NCBI GenBank assembly: GCA_031269775.1
Contig: JAISYQ010000032.1
Coordinates: 53,450-117,449 of the forward strand
Source of the DNA: Streptococcaceae bacterium
Lineage (GTDB): Bacteria > Bacillota > Bacilli > Lactobacillales > Streptococcaceae
Direction of reading: 5' to 3'
Length of the DNA stretch: 64,000 nucleotides
Below the pieces are notes generated by a model, which saw nothing but the letters and a program-made list of their open reading frames with translations, had not been told where the DNA came from and did no database searches. Shown in pieces: positions 31,139-41,155 of this stretch. Each line of letters starts with the position of its first letter. The first letter of the stretch is position 1. Position numbers and translations under genes: made by a program.

Positions 31139-32116
31139 ATGTTATCAAAGGAACATAAAAAAGTTATTCTTATAGGGGATGGAGCTGTTGGTTCTTCCTA
31201 TGCTTTTGCATTAGTAATTCAAGGAATTGCTCAAGAATTAGGAATTGTAGATATTTTTAAAGAAAAGACACAAGGAGATGCACTTGATCTTTCGCATGCT
31301 TTAGCATTTACTTCGCCAAAGAAGATTTATTCTGCTAGTTATGCAGATGCTTATGATGCGGATTTGGTTGTATTAACTGCAGGTGCAGCGCAAAAGCCAG
31401 GGGAAACACGTCTGGATTTGATTGAGAAGAATTTGCGTATTAATAAAGAAGTGGTAACACAAATTGTAGATTCTGGGTTTAATGGTATTTTTTTAGTGGC
31501 AGCTAATCCTGTTGATGTTTTAACATATTCAACTTGGAAATTTTCAGGTTTTCCTAAGAAGCGTATCATCGGCTCAGGAACATCACTTGATTCGGCCCGT
31601 TTTCGTCAAGCATTAGCAGAGAAGATTAATATTGATGCGCGTTCAATTCATGCCTATATTATGGGCGAACATGGCGATTCAGAGTTTGCAGTATGGTCAC
31701 ATGCCAATGTTGCTGGTATGAATTTAGAAGATTGGTTAAAAAATAAAGATAATTTTAATGATCAAGATATAATCAATTTGTTCTTAAGTGTACGGGATGC
31801 AGCTTATACGATAATTGAGACAAAAGGTGCTACATATTATGGAATTGCAGCGGCTCTTGCACGTATTACAAAGGCGATTTTTAATGATGAAAGTGCAGTC
31901 CTTCCTTTATCAGTTTATATGGAGGGGCATTTTGGTGTAAAAGATGTCTTTATTGGTGCTCCAGCGGTAATTAATGCTAAAGGTATTCAAGAAATTGTTG
32001 AAATTCCATTAAATGATTGCGAGAAACAAAGAATGGCAATGTCTGCTAAACAATTAAAAAATATTATTAACAAATCTTTTAGTAAGGAAGAATTTTCATC
32101 TGCGGCTAAACAATGA
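31139..32116 (+). CDS. ldh: L-lactate dehydrogenase
   Basis: LDH reduces pyruvate to lactate, regenerating NAD in fermentation. The NAD site is [16 protein letters not shown]; the substrate loop [11 protein letters not shown] has the LDH-type Gln and Arg; the catalytic His is in MGEHGDSE; and the Arg is in [12 protein letters not shown] 31139 is preferred over 31133 because AAGGAG lies 7 bp upstream. At 325 residues it has the usual length. The second helix end (AAKQ) is normal. It is flanked by a family B element and a good terminator. Confidence 0.95.
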   Translation: MLSKEHKKVILIGDGAVGSSYAFALVIQGIAQELGIVDIFKEKTQGDALDLSHALAFTSPKKIYSASYADAYDADLVVLTAGAAQKPGETRLDLIEKNLRINKEVVTQIVDSGFNGIFLVAANPVDVLTYSTWKFSGFPKKRIIGSGTSLDSARFRQALAEKINIDARSIHAYIMGEHGDSEFAVWSHANVAGMNLEDWLKNKDNFNDQDIINLFLSVRDAAYTIIETKGATYYGIAAALARITKAIFNDESAVLPLSVYMEGHFGVKDVFIGAPAVINAKGIQEIVEIPLNDCEKQRMAMSAKQLKNIINKSFSKEEFSSAAKQ

Positions 32117-32151
32117 AATTAAATTTTTTCACAATTTAAATACTTTAACTA

Positions 32152-32184
32152 GCTAAGTCATCTATGATGACTTAGCCTTTTGTC
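32152..32184 (+). terminator. Rho-independent terminator of ldh
   Basis: GCTAAGTCATC and GATGACTTAGC form a perfect 11-bp stem with a TAT loop, followed by CTTTTGTC. It lies 36 bp after the ldh stop. Confidence 0.85.
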
Positions 32185-32224
32185 GTTGTGTAGCAGTTAT
32201 ACGCTAAAAAATGAGGAAAAGTAA

Positions 32225-32788
32225 ATGAAAATGATTGTCGGTCTTGGTAATCCGGGGGAGAAATATCTAAATACAAGGCATAATGTTGGCTTTATTACCG
32301 TTGATGAGATTACTTATCGTGAAAAAATTTCATTTAAGCGTGAAAAGATATTTGAAGCAAATATTGCTTCTTTTTTTGTAGAGTCAGAAAAAATTTATTT
32401 GATTAAGCCTACAACTTTTATGAATGAGTCTGGAAGAGCTGTGAAACTATTATTGACATATTTCAATATTTCTTTAGATAATTTGGTTGTTATTTACGAT
32501 GATTTGGATATGGATGTTGGACGTGTGCGCTTGAGAATGAAAGGTAGTGCCGGTGGGCATAATGGCGTGAAAAGTTTGATTTATCATTTAGATACGCGAA
32601 AATTTAATCGTGTGAAAATAGGGATTGGACACCCTGGGCGTGATCATTCTGTTGTTGATTACGTTTTAGCTACATTCTTAAAAGAAGAAAAAGAGCTAAT
32701 GGCTAATGCATTAAAAACAACAATAAATGCAATAGATTATTTTATTCAAGGTCATTCATTCATGGAAACCATGAATCAATTTAATTGA
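32225..32788 (+). CDS. pth: Peptidyl-tRNA hydrolase
   Basis: Pth recycles peptidyl-tRNA dropped from ribosomes. The 187-residue protein has GLGNPGEKYLNTRHNVGF with catalytic His, TTFMNESG, and VIYDDLDMDVG with catalytic Asp, and GSAGGHNGVKS. It precedes mfd by 11 bp, the standard pth-mfd arrangement. The start follows GAGGAAAAG. No deviation is seen. Confidence 0.97.
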   Translation: MKMIVGLGNPGEKYLNTRHNVGFITVDEITYREKISFKREKIFEANIASFFVESEKIYLIKPTTFMNESGRAVKLLLTYFNISLDNLVVIYDDLDMDVGRVRLRMKGSAGGHNGVKSLIYHLDTRKFNRVKIGIGHPGRDHSVVDYVLATFLKEEKELMANALKTTINAIDYFIQGHSFMETMNQFN

Positions 32789-32799
32789 AAGGGATGTAT

Positions 32800-35700
32800 A
32801 TGAATTTATTAGAAAAAATTTCACAAAATAAATTGGTTTCTTCTTGGCAAGATAATTTAAAAAAAATGCATCGCCAACTTTTAACAGGTGTAAGTTCGCT
32901 AAAAGCTTTACTAATCGCAAGCAGTCTAGAAAAGTGTAAAGAGAAGATTTTAGTTGTTACTCCTACCTTGTCTTTAGCTTATAATTTGGTAGAGGATTTA
33001 CGAAAAATTTTATCGCCTCATCGGGTTATGCTCTTTTCAGTGGATGAGTTAATTTCTGCAAAGATGAGTTTTTCTTCCCCAGAAGCACGTGCAGAAAGGA
33101 TTGAGGCATTAGATTTTTTAATGAATAAAGATTCAGGAATTATAGTTGTTCCAGCTGCAGGTGTTCGCAAACTTTTACCGACACCAAAAGTTTGGCATGA
33201 AAATCATCTTTCATTTGCAATTGGTGCTAAGCTAGATTTAGCATCTTTAAGGAAGCGTTTATTTTTGATGGGGTATCATCGGGTAGCAATGGTGAATACT
33301 CCTGGAGAATTTAGCATTCGCGGGAGTATTATAGATCTTTATCCACTGAATACCAAAAGACCTTATCGAGTGGATTTTTTTGATAATCAAGTAGATTCTA
33401 TTCGAACATTTGAAGCTGATACACAGCGCTCATTAGAAAAGTTAAACTCTTTTACTTTATCTCCTGCTTCAGATTTAGTTTATTCTCAGGAAAATTTAAA
33501 ACAGACTTTTCCTTGTATTAAAGAACAGTTAGAGAAAAGATTAGCTCTTTTAAAGAGTAAAAAAGATAAAGATCTTTTTAAACATAATATTAATAAACTA
33601 CTTGCAGAATTATCTGAAGGGGCAATTGGTGAATATGCCCATTATTATTCTGATTTTCTTTATGAAAAAAAGACAACTATTTTTGATTATCTTTCAAATC
33701 ATTCGCTAGTGTATTTTGATGATTATCATCGTATTCAAGAAGTAGAGCGTGAGATTACTTATAAAGAGGCAAATTGGCAAGAAACTGCCTTATCAGAAAT
33801 GCGTATTTTTTCCCAGCAATCTTTTGGTGTTAATTTACATAAATCGCTAAAAAAGTTAAAACAATCACAAACTTTTTTTACCTTATTTCATAAAGGCATG
33901 GGAAATTTAAAATTTGATGCTATTTATAATTTTAATAATCGTGGTATGCAAAAGTTTTTCTCGCAACTGCCATTACTTAAAGTAGAAGTTAATCGTTGGT
34001 TAAAGCAGAAAAATACAGTTATTGTTCTTGTTCCTACAATTAAACGTATTCATAAGGTGGAGCAACTTTTTTGTGAATTTGAGATTAAATCAATAATTAC
34101 TGATGCCAATCAAATTATTGAAGGAAAGTTGCAAATTATTTTAGGTACGCTTTCAGCTGGTTTTGAATTCGTCGATGAAAACTTAGTTGTGATAACTGAG
34201 CGTGAAATTTTTTATCAAGTAACTAAAAAGCACGCTCATAGGTCAAATATCACCAACGCTGAGCGTTTAAAATCATATAATGAGTTAAGTAGTGGAGATT
34301 ATGTTGTTCATGTAAGTCATGGTATTGGTCGCTTTTTAGGGATAAAAACGCTTGAAATTAATGGCATCCATCAAGATTATCTAACAATTCTTTATCAAAA
34401 TGAAGATAAGATTTTTGTGCCTGTAACCCAGATAAATTTAATTTCTAAGTATATTGGAAGTGCTGATCAAGTACCAAAAATCAATAGATTATCAGATGTT
34501 AAGTGGAAAAGAACGCGCTTAAAAGTTACTAAGCAAGTTGAGAATATTGCTGATGATTTAATCACTCTTTATGCTAAAAGAGAAGCCGAAGAAGGTTTTG
34601 CTTTTTCAGTGGATAATGATTTACAAGCAGCATTTGAAGCAGCATTTCCTTATATTGAGACAGATGATCAATTGCGCTCAACTTCTGAGATAAAGAAGGA
34701 TATGGAGAAAATCCGTCCAATGGATCGTTTGCTTGTAGGAGATGTTGGTTTTGGTAAGACAGAAGTGGCATTGCGTGCGGCATTTAAAGCAATCCAAGAT
34801 AATAAACAAGTAGCTTTTTTGGTGCCGACAACTATTCTTGCTCAACAGCATTTTAATACTATGGCTGTTCGTTTTGCTGAATTTCCTGTAAAAGTAGCTG
34901 TTCTTAGTCGTTTTCAATCAAGACGCGTGCAAAAGCAAATAATCAAACAATTAAGTAAAGGTGCTATCGATATCGTAGTAGGAACGCATCGAATGCTTTC
35001 TCAAGACGTTAAATTTAATGATTTGGGACTTTTAATCATCGATGAAGAGCAACGCTTTGGCGTTAAGCATAAGGAAAGAATTAAACAATTACGTTTTCAA
35101 ATAGATGTTCTAACATTAACAGCAACACCTATTCCAAGGACGCTACATTTATCTATGATGGGTGTGCGCGATTTATCAGTGATCGAAACACCACCAGCAG
35201 GACGTTTCCCTGTACAAACATATGTGATGGAGAGAAATATTAAAGTCATTTGCGAAGGGATTGTTCGAGAAATGGCGCGTTACGGTCAGGTGTTTTATCT
35301 TTACAACTTGGTTGAGACGATTGAAAATAAGGTAACAGAGTTAAAAAAATTAGTACCTAAAGCACGGATTGCTTTTGCTCATGGACAAATGACAGAGATA
35401 CAACTTGAAAAAGTTTTATATGATTTTATTGAAGGAGACTATGATGTTTTGGTTTCAACAACGATTATTGAAACAGGGGTCGATATTCCTAATGTCAATA
35501 CGATATTTGTGGAAAATGCAGATTATATGGGACTGGCTACACTTTATCAACTGCGCGGTCGCGTAGGCCGAAGTAATCGCGTAGCGTATGCGTATTTTAT
35601 GTATAAGCCGGAGAAAATTTTAAATGAAGTTAGTGAGAAACGTTTAGAAGCGATTAAGAATTTTACCGAGCTTGGTTCTGGTTTTAAGATTGCCATGCGC

Positions 35701-36354
35701 GATTTATCAATTCGTGGTGCGGGTAACCTTTTAGGTGCTCAGCAACACGGTTTTATTGATGCGGTTGGTTTTGATATGTATTCACAGATGTTAGAAGAAG
35801 CAGTGCGCAAAAAGCAAGGCAAAGAAAAGGCAAATCTGCGTACATCAGTTGAAATTGATTTAGGGATTGATGCTTATCTTCCTGCTTTTTATATTTCTGA
35901 TGAAAGGCAAAAGGTTGAAATTTATAAACGTATTTGTCAAATAGATACTCATAAAATGGCAGATGAATTAGAAAAAGAAATGATTGATCGCTTTGGAGAT
36001 TATCCAGAAGAAGTGGCTTATCTATTGATTATTGGCCGTTTAAAAATGGATGGAGGTTATGCATTGCTTGATTTAATTCAAAGAGAAAAAAAACGAAGTG
36101 AAGACGTGTTAAAACTTACCCTGAGTAAACAAGGGACAAAGATTTTTTCAACCGAAGAAATTTTAAAAGCGTTAAGTGTAATTTCGTTAAAAGCAGATCT
36201 TAAGATGAAAAATGATAAAATGAATATTTATTTAACTCTTCCCCATATGAAAGCTCAACAAGAATGGATGCAAGAATTATCACAGTTTGTTTTAGCGTTA
36301 ACAGACTTTAGGAGAAATAATAGAAAAAAAGTAGGAGATATTTATGCGAATTGA
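32800..36354 (+). CDS. mfd: Transcription-repair coupling factor
   Basis: Mfd dislodges stalled RNA polymerase and recruits UvrA. The 1184-residue protein contains the UvrB-like N-terminus, the RNA-polymerase-interacting CarD-like domain (around [17 protein letters not shown]), RecG-like helicase motifs [41 protein letters not shown] and [10 protein letters not shown], and the C-terminal TRCF domain. The ATG at 32800 follows AAAGGG by 6 bp, while an earlier in-frame TTG overlaps pth. The start of rqcP overlaps its end by 11 bp. Confidence 0.97.
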   Translation: MNLLEKISQNKLVSSWQDNLKKMHRQLLTGVSSLKALLIASSLEKCKEKILVVTPTLSLAYNLVEDLRKILSPHRVMLFSVDELISAKMSFSSPEARAERIEALDFLMNKDSGIIVVPAAGVRKLLPTPKVWHENHLSFAIGAKLDLASLRKRLFLMGYHRVAMVNTPGEFSIRGSIIDLYPLNTKRPYRVDFFDNQVDSIRTFEADTQRSLEKLNSFTLSPASDLVYSQENLKQTFPCIKEQLEKRLALLKSKKDKDLFKHNINKLLAELSEGAIGEYAHYYSDFLYEKKTTIFDYLSNHSLVYFDDYHRIQEVEREITYKEANWQETALSEMRIFSQQSFGVNLHKSLKKLKQSQTFFTLFHKGMGNLKFDAIYNFNNRGMQKFFSQLPLLKVEVNRWLKQKNTVIVLVPTIKRIHKVEQLFCEFEIKSIITDANQIIEGKLQIILGTLSAGFEFVDENLVVITEREIFYQVTKKHAHRSNITNAERLKSYNELSSGDYVVHVSHGIGRFLGIKTLEINGIHQDYLTILYQNEDKIFVPVTQINLISKYIGSADQVPKINRLSDVKWKRTRLKVTKQVENIADDLITLYAKREAEEGFAFSVDNDLQAAFEAAFPYIETDDQLRSTSEIKKDMEKIRPMDRLLVGDVGFGKTEVALRAAFKAIQDNKQVAFLVPTTILAQQHFNTMAVRFAEFPVKVAVLSRFQSRRVQKQIIKQLSKGAIDIVVGTHRMLSQDVKFNDLGLLIIDEEQRFGVKHKERIKQLRFQIDVLTLTATPIPRTLHLSMMGVRDLSVIETPPAGRFPVQTYVMERNIKVICEGIVREMARYGQVFYLYNLVETIENKVTELKKLVPKARIAFAHGQMTEIQLEKVLYDFIEGDYDVLVSTTIIETGVDIPNVNTIFVENADYMGLATLYQLRGRVGRSNRVAYAYFMYKPEKILNEVSEKRLEAIKNFTELGSGFKIAMRDLSIRGAGNLLGAQQHGFIDAVGFDMYSQMLEEAVRKKQGKEKANLRTSVEIDLGIDAYLPAFYISDERQKVEIYKRICQIDTHKMADELEKEMIDRFGDYPEEVAYLLIIGRLKMDGGYALLDLIQREKKRSEDVLKLTLSKQGTKIFSTEEILKALSVISLKADLKMKNDKMNIYLTLPHMKAQQEWMQELSQFVLALTDFRRNNRKKVGDIYAN

Positions 36355-36601
36355 TAAATTTTTAAAAGCATCGCGTTTAATTAAACGTCGTAGTATAGCT
36401 AAAGAAGTAACGGATAAAGGACGAATTAAGATTAATGATATCGTAGCTAAATCTTCAACTAATGTTGAAATTGGTGATATAATTTTGATTTGTTTTGGTA
36501 ACAAACAGCTTAAAGTCAAAATTTTAGCTTTATTAGAATCAACTAAAAAAAAAGATGCCGGCAAAATGTATGAAATAATTTGTGAAAGAAATGCGAATTG
36601 A
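36344..36601 (+). CDS. rqcP: S4-domain RNA-binding protein RqcP (YabO)
   Basis: RqcP binds stalled 50S subunits with RqcH and supports C-terminal alanine tailing in ribosome quality control. The 85-residue protein is essentially a single S4 domain, [19 protein letters not shown] through [20 protein letters not shown]. It follows mfd with an 11-bp overlap, as in Bacillus and Enterococcus where yabO sits in the mfd region. No divIC (septum protein) gene follows, although one is commonly next in this cluster. Confidence 0.92.
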   Translation: MRIDKFLKASRLIKRRSIAKEVTDKGRIKINDIVAKSSTNVEIGDIILICFGNKQLKVKILALLESTKKKDAGKMYEIICERNAN

Positions 36602-36652
36602 AAAAGAGGATTCTTATAAATAAACTTTCATTTAATCTGGTGGTGAAGTATT

Positions 36653-37825
36653 TTGCAAAAACGAAAATTGTATTTAATATTTTTCTTATTTTTATTAATC
36701 ATTCTTACATCTTGTTCTAATGATACTGCAAAAAAGAAAGCGACATTCTCTTCTTTGCAAACAATTAAAGATTTAGCAAAGGAGAAAGTTGTGGAGAATA
36801 AAAGGATAATTTTGGATTCAATGAAAAATTTAGCAAAAGATAGTTATTTTTCCGGAGCAGTTTTAGAGCGACGAAATGATAATACATACATTATGTATTA
36901 TGGTTATAAAAATAAAGAAAAGAAAGAAAAAGTAAATGAAAAGACTATTTTTCCTATTTGTTCGCAGTCAAAGATTTTTTGCGCAATTATTATCGCGCAG
37001 TTAATTAAAGAACAAAAATTGTCTTATGATGATAATCTTGCTCAATATTTTCCTAATATAGAAGGATCAGAAAAGGTTACAATTCGTGATTTATTATCAC
37101 ATACTTCAGGGTATGAAAATTCAGAGATTGCTCCGAATTATTTTTTGCAAAATGATAAGCAATTATTAAAATTTACTGAAGCTATTACGACACATTCAGA
37201 AATTTCAGGATTTAATTATGCAAATTCAAATTTTGTCTTTTTAGCATTGTTAGCAGCTAAAATTGAACATAAAACTTATTATAATTTGGTTAAAGAGCGA
37301 ATCTTAAATGTTTTAAAAATGAATAATACTTACTTTCCAAAAGATTTAAAAGAGATTGATTTGCCAGTAAGTTATGTAATGGCAGAAGGTAAAGATTATC
37401 AGTATGATGAAACTAATTATTCATTAAATTTATTATCTAGTTTAATGGGAGCAGGAGAAATATGTTCGACTGTGACAGATATGGCTAAATTTTTTGATGG
37501 ATTGACTCATAAAAAGCTTTTAACTAAAGAGGAATATCAAAGGCTTTTTCACCCTAATGAAGAGGCAGTATATAGCGCAGGATTATCTTTAAAAGAATCT
37601 AATAAAGGTTACGGTTCATCACTAGGATCGTTTTTAGGTCAAGGCATTCAAAGTTATTATGAAGGCGATGATGATGGTCAAAATTATTCGATTATCTTAT
37701 CCAATATGCATAGTGTCGATATAGCTGTTTTGGGTGATTTGTTTTATAGCACAACCTCGGATGTATTAGCATCAAATGAACAAAAAAATAAAGAAAATAA
37801 ATCTCCTCTGAAAACTAGGGGATAA
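36653..37825 (+). CDS. Lipoprotein serine hydrolase of the beta-lactamase/PBP4-like family
   Basis: The N-terminus MQKRKLYLIFFLFLLIILTSC is a lipoprotein signal with lipobox LTSC, so the protein should be membrane-anchored outside the cell. The hydrolase domain shows the SxxK motif (SQSK), LLSHTSGY and the YxN motif (NYANSNF). The third motif (H/K-x-G) is not clear. The start codon is TTG at 36653. The last seven codons and the stop (SPLKTRG) come from a family A repeat inserted at 37800, so the original C-terminus is lost. It may act on peptidoglycan or D-amino-acid esters; the substrate is unknown. Confidence 0.82.
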   Translation: MQKRKLYLIFFLFLLIILTSCSNDTAKKKATFSSLQTIKDLAKEKVVENKRIILDSMKNLAKDSYFSGAVLERRNDNTYIMYYGYKNKEKKEKVNEKTIFPICSQSKIFCAIIIAQLIKEQKLSYDDNLAQYFPNIEGSEKVTIRDLLSHTSGYENSEIAPNYFLQNDKQLLKFTEAITTHSEISGFNYANSNFVFLALLAAKIEHKTYYNLVKERILNVLKMNNTYFPKDLKEIDLPVSYVMAEGKDYQYDETNYSLNLLSSLMGAGEICSTVTDMAKFFDGLTHKKLLTKEEYQRLFHPNEEAVYSAGLSLKESNKGYGSSLGSFLGQGIQSYYEGDDDGQNYSIILSNMHSVDIAVLGDLFYSTTSDVLASNEQKNKENKSPLKTRG

Positions 37826-38018
37826 CGAGAATTCGCTTCAATTTTTTCTTGATATAAGGAAAAAAACTTAAAGATACGTGGTTCTATTTTGAGGCTTTTT
37901 GACGCTAGAGGCACGGCTTCTAGGTGATGGATAAAAGAAAATGAACGAAAGTGAATTTTCTGTCGCCGTCAGGGAAAAAGAAAATAAAATTCTCATACAT
38001 CTAGTTTCTGAGGAGGTC
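37800..38018. mobile_element. Family A miniature element, copy 2
   Basis: A 219-bp imperfect palindrome flanked by TA (37798-37799, 38019-38020). The left end AATCTCCTCTGAAAACTAGG and the inverse right end GACCTCCTCAGAAACTAG match copy 1 in the opposite orientation, as does the interior TTAAAGATACGTGGTT. About 60 extra bp in the middle (AATGAACGAAAG and neighbours) are absent from copy 1. It overlaps the 3' end of the serine hydrolase gene. A weak family B arm follows near 38045. Confidence 0.75.
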
Positions 38019-38088
38019 TAATGAATAAAAGTAAATTTTATAAACCATTAAACAGCTCTAAGATAAACAGACATAAGGAGCATTTTAG

Positions 38089-38742
38089 ATGAATTTGGCA
38101 AAGATTATTGATTATACAATTTTAAAGCCAGAAACAAGTAAAGCAGAAATTCAAAAAGTGATAGAGGAGGCTAAGTATTATAATTTTTTTGCTGTTTGCG
38201 TAGCCCCAATGTGGGTAGCTTATGCTGCTAAGAGTTTAAGAGATAGTAAGGTGAAAGTATGCACAGTAGTGGGTTTTCCTTTAGGAGCAAATACTTCTGA
38301 GATTAAAGCATATGAAGCAAAAGATACACTCTTAAATGGAGCAGATGAAGTGGATATAGTAATCAATATCAGTGCATTAAAATCTGCTCATTATAAAAAA
38401 GTAGTAACAGATATTAAAGCAGTAATTGAAGTTGTAAAAGGCAATAAGGTAAAAGCGATTATTGAAACAGGAGTGTTAACGGATGAAGAAAAAATAAAAG
38501 CTTGTGAGTTGGTCAAACAAGCAAAAGCTGATTTTATTCAAACTTCGACTGGTTTTATAGGTGGTGGTGCAAATGTAAAAGATATTGCTTTAATGCGTGA
38601 AGTTGTTGGAGGTAATATGGGAATAAAAGCTAGTGGTGGAATTTATACGGCAGATAAAGCATTAAAAATGGTCGAAGCTGGTGCAACCAGGATTGGTATT
38701 TCAGCAGGTATTGCTATTTTAAAAAGTTTTGCAAGCCATTAA
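38089..38742 (+). CDS. deoC: Deoxyribose-phosphate aldolase with Schiff-base lysine replaced by Gln
   Basis: DeoC cleaves deoxyribose-5-phosphate through a lysine Schiff base. The 217-residue protein matches Firmicutes DeoC along its whole length: DEVDIVIN with the catalytic Asp, and GIKASGGI with the second Lys. However the Schiff-base lysine, which sits in the family motif F-[IV]-K-T-S-T-G, is Gln here: ADFIQTSTGF, codon CAA at 38539-38541 (residue 151). A single A-to-C change from AAA explains it. The gene otherwise has an intact frame and an AAGGAG box. It stands alone without other deo genes. It is probably inactive as an aldolase. Confidence 0.93.
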   Translation: MNLAKIIDYTILKPETSKAEIQKVIEEAKYYNFFAVCVAPMWVAYAAKSLRDSKVKVCTVVGFPLGANTSEIKAYEAKDTLLNGADEVDIVINISALKSAHYKKVVTDIKAVIEVVKGNKVKAIIETGVLTDEEKIKACELVKQAKADFIQTSTGFIGGGANVKDIALMREVVGGNMGIKASGGIYTADKALKMVEAGATRIGISAGIAILKSFASH

Positions 38743-38765
38743 AAATGAAATGAGGTGAATCTTAA

Positions 38766-38788
38766 AGCCTGTGCAAAATACACAGGCT
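38766..38788 (+). terminator. Bidirectional hairpin between deoC and dps
   Basis: AGCCTGTG and CACAGGCT pair around a CAAAATA loop. It lies between the convergent ends of deoC and dps and has moderate T/A tracts, so it may stop transcription from both sides. Confidence 0.6.
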
Positions 38789-38797
38789 CTAAATTAA

Positions 38798-39265
38798 CTA
38801 TATATCAATTTCAGGAGCTAGATTTAATTCAGCACGTAACATCCAGATTAATTTTTCAAATTCGCCCTTGAAATTACAAAAGATGCCATTAGTAATACTA
38901 TCGCCTTCCTCCTCGGTAACGGCCAGTCCTTCTTGGTATAATTTACTCATATAGCGTAGTGCAATGATTAGCTCTTTAAAACGTTTTTCTGTAGATACTC
39001 CAAAGATACCAGGCTCTTGTTTGATTTTGGCATTATCTGCCCATTCGCGTAGCGTTGAATATGGCGAGCCATCTAAAGTGATTAAACGTTCTGAAATAAC
39101 ATCAAGTTGAGCGTCAGCTTGCTCCATATAATTATCCATTTGCGGATGTAGTTTAATAAAATTAGGACCGCGCATATACCAATGAATTTGATGAATCATT
39201 GCTGAGAGTGCTGAAAGATCAGCAACTGCTTGGTTTAAAATCTTTTTTGTTTTGACATATTTCAT
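38798..39265 (-). CDS. dps: Dps-type ferritin-like protein
   Basis: Dps assembles a 12-subunit iron-oxidising shell that protects DNA and limits Fenton chemistry. The 155-residue protein has the intersubunit ferroxidase residues in HQIHWYMRG, HPQMDNYMEQAD and LDVISERL. GGAGG lies 7 bp before the start. It is monocistronic and convergent with deoC. No PerR or Fur box was identified with confidence. Confidence 0.95.
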   Translation of the reverse strand: MKYVKTKKILNQAVADLSALSAMIHQIHWYMRGPNFIKLHPQMDNYMEQADAQLDVISERLITLDGSPYSTLREWADNAKIKQEPGIFGVSTEKRFKELIIALRYMSKLYQEGLAVTEEEGDSITNGIFCNFKGEFEKLIWMLRAELNLAPEIDI

Positions 39266-39416
39266 GTTTTAAAACCTCCTAAATTTTTTTGTTGCGAACT
39301 TAGTATAGATGTTTTAATGTATTTTTTCAAAAACTGATTATAAAAAGGCAGTTCTTAAATTTTAATAAAAAAAAGTTGCTATGCTACAATGTTTAATGTA
39401 AAGTTTGGTGAATTGA

Positions 39417-40166
39417 ATGGTGAAAAAAACCTCTTTTCCTGAGAAGAAAAAAAATAAATTATCAACATTTTTATTGATCTTGATTTTTCTAATTGGTCTA
39501 GTTTTGATTTTTAATAAAGAAATTCGTTATTTTTTGATGAGGTTAAATTCTAATCGCTATTCACATAAAATTAGCGTAAAAAAACTTTATAATAATAATA
39601 AATCAAAACAGCTCTTTGATTTTGATGCCATTACTCCTGTTTCTACAGAAGCTGTTTTAGCTGCTCAATTTTCTATTCAACCTTTGCCAATAATTGGTTT
39701 TATTGCTATGCCTGATATTAAAATGAAATTACCGATTTTTAAAGGTCTATCAAACACTGCCTTGCTTTATGGAGCAGGTACGATGAAAGAAGAACAAATA
39801 ATGGGAGAAGGAAATTATGCTTTAGCCAGTCATCGTGTTGAAAATCCAAATTTACTTTTTAGTCCAATACAACGTGCAAAAAAGAAAATGATGATTTATA
39901 TCACAAATCTTAATCAGATTTTCTCTTATGAAACAAAAGAGGTTGTGCGTGTAACACCAGATCATGTAGAAGTGATTGATGACTTTCCAAATAAAAAAAT
40001 GGTAACTCTTGTCACTTGTAATGACCCAGATGCAATTAAAAGAGTCATTGTGTATGGAGACTTATCAAAGGTATATGATTTTAAAACTGCACCTAAGTCT
40101 ATTTTAACTGCATTTGATATAGATGATACACAAGTTGATTGGAAAAATAATCCATGGGGTAAATAA
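39417..40166 (+). CDS. srtA: Class A sortase
   Basis: Sortase A cleaves LPxTG-type signals and links proteins to peptidoglycan. The 249-residue protein has an N-terminal membrane anchor (LSTFLLILIFLIGLVLIF), the catalytic His in ALASHR, the catalytic Cys in TLVTCND and the Arg in KRVIVYG. The ribosome-binding site is poor (GGTGA). An extended -10-like TGCTACAAT lies about 35 bp upstream. No LPxTG substrate is seen in the window. It is followed 36 bp later by a two-gene glycosyltransferase. Confidence 0.93.
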   Translation: MVKKTSFPEKKKNKLSTFLLILIFLIGLVLIFNKEIRYFLMRLNSNRYSHKISVKKLYNNNKSKQLFDFDAITPVSTEAVLAAQFSIQPLPIIGFIAMPDIKMKLPIFKGLSNTALLYGAGTMKEEQIMGEGNYALASHRVENPNLLFSPIQRAKKKMMIYITNLNQIFSYETKEVVRVTPDHVEVIDDFPNKKMVTLVTCNDPDAIKRVIVYGDLSKVYDFKTAPKSILTAFDIDDTQVDWKNNPWGK

Positions 40167-40202
40167 TAAGTGCAAACTATATACTTTTAAAGGATTTTGT
40201 TA

Positions 40203-40667
40203 ATGAAACGAGTTATTTTTATCAGTTCAATTGGTGGTCACTTAGAGGAACTATTAAAACTGCAAGATATATTTGCAAAATACAATAGTTTATTGGTGAC
40301 AGAAAAAAATGAAACAACCAAAAGCCTAGACTTGCCAATTCCCATAAAATATTTAAAATTCGGCACGCGTAAACATCTTTTTTCTTATTTATTTATATTT
40401 AGTTGGAATATTTTGAAATCATTTTGGATCTTTGCTATCTTTCATCCTGATGTAGTGATTACAACCGGGGCTCATACATCTGTTCCGATGATTTTTTTGG
40501 CACACTTTTTTAAGAAAAAAATCTTGTTTATTGAATCAATTGCGCGTGTTAACTCAACTTCAATGGCAGGACGTTTAATTGAAAAAAAAGTAGATAAGAT
40601 ATTCGTACAGTGGGAAGAGATGTTAGAAGTTTATCAAAATGCTGAATATCACGGACGATTATTATAA
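40203..40667 (+). CDS. EpsE/PssD-like glycosyltransferase accessory subunit (Alg14-like)
   Basis: A 154-residue protein of the PssD/Cps14F/Alg14 family, the membrane-associated partner that activates the catalytic subunit. It starts MKRVIFISSIGGHLEELLKL and has a hydrophobic segment (YLFIFSWNILKSFWIFAIF) and DVVITTGAHTSVPMIFLAH. The ATG at 40203 is set by AAAGGA 8 bp upstream. The next gene encodes the Alg13-like partner, and together they would add the second sugar to a lipid-linked polysaccharide. The sugar is unknown. No other polysaccharide genes adjoin. Confidence 0.88.
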   Translation: MKRVIFISSIGGHLEELLKLQDIFAKYNSLLVTEKNETTKSLDLPIPIKYLKFGTRKHLFSYLFIFSWNILKSFWIFAIFHPDVVITTGAHTSVPMIFLAHFFKKKILFIESIARVNSTSMAGRLIEKKVDKIFVQWEEMLEVYQNAEYHGRLL

Positions 40668-40687
40668 TTGCTTGTTAGGAGACAATG

Positions 40688-41155
40688 ATGATATTTGTAT
40701 TAGTAGGAACGCAAGATAGTCCTTTTTTGCGCATTTTAAAAGAAACCGAAAAAGCGATTAAAGATCTTAATTTAAAGGAAAAAGTGTATGCCCAAGTAGG
40801 AAAAACTTCCTTTTCTTCTAAATTGATCACAACGCAAAAATATTTTGTAGGAAAAGAATATGAAAAATTAATTTACAAAGCTCGCATTCTCATCACTCAT
40901 GGCGGGGCTGGAATTTTATTTAAGGGGATTCATCTAGGAAAAAAAATTATTGCTATACCAAGAAAAATGGAACTTGGTGAACATAATGATAATCATCAAA
41001 ATGAGCTTGTCACAAAACTTTCAAAGCTTGGTTATATCTATGAAGCAAAAAACAGTGTAAAAAAGGCGTTGCTTGATATTGATGCTTTTGACCCAAAACC
41101 ATATACTTTAAAAAATGATCTTTTAAACGCTGTTGAAAATTTTATTGAAGAGTAG
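40688..41155 (+). CDS. EpsF/PssE-like glycosyltransferase catalytic subunit (Alg13-like)
   Basis: A 155-residue C-terminal-half glycosyltransferase 28/Alg13-type protein, with MIFVLVGTQDSPFLRILKE, ILITHGGAGILFKGIHLGKK and the nucleotide-sugar binding segment EHNDNHQNEL. It should pair with the upstream Alg14-like subunit. ATG 40688 is chosen with AGGAG 6 bp upstream; ATG 40685 is too close. It overlaps the convergent rRNA methylase gene by 14 bp. Confidence 0.88.
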   Translation: MIFVLVGTQDSPFLRILKETEKAIKDLNLKEKVYAQVGKTSFSSKLITTQKYFVGKEYEKLIYKARILITHGGAGILFKGIHLGKKIIAIPRKMELGEHNDNHQNELVTKLSKLGYIYEAKNSVKKALLDIDAFDPKPYTLKNDLLNAVENFIEE

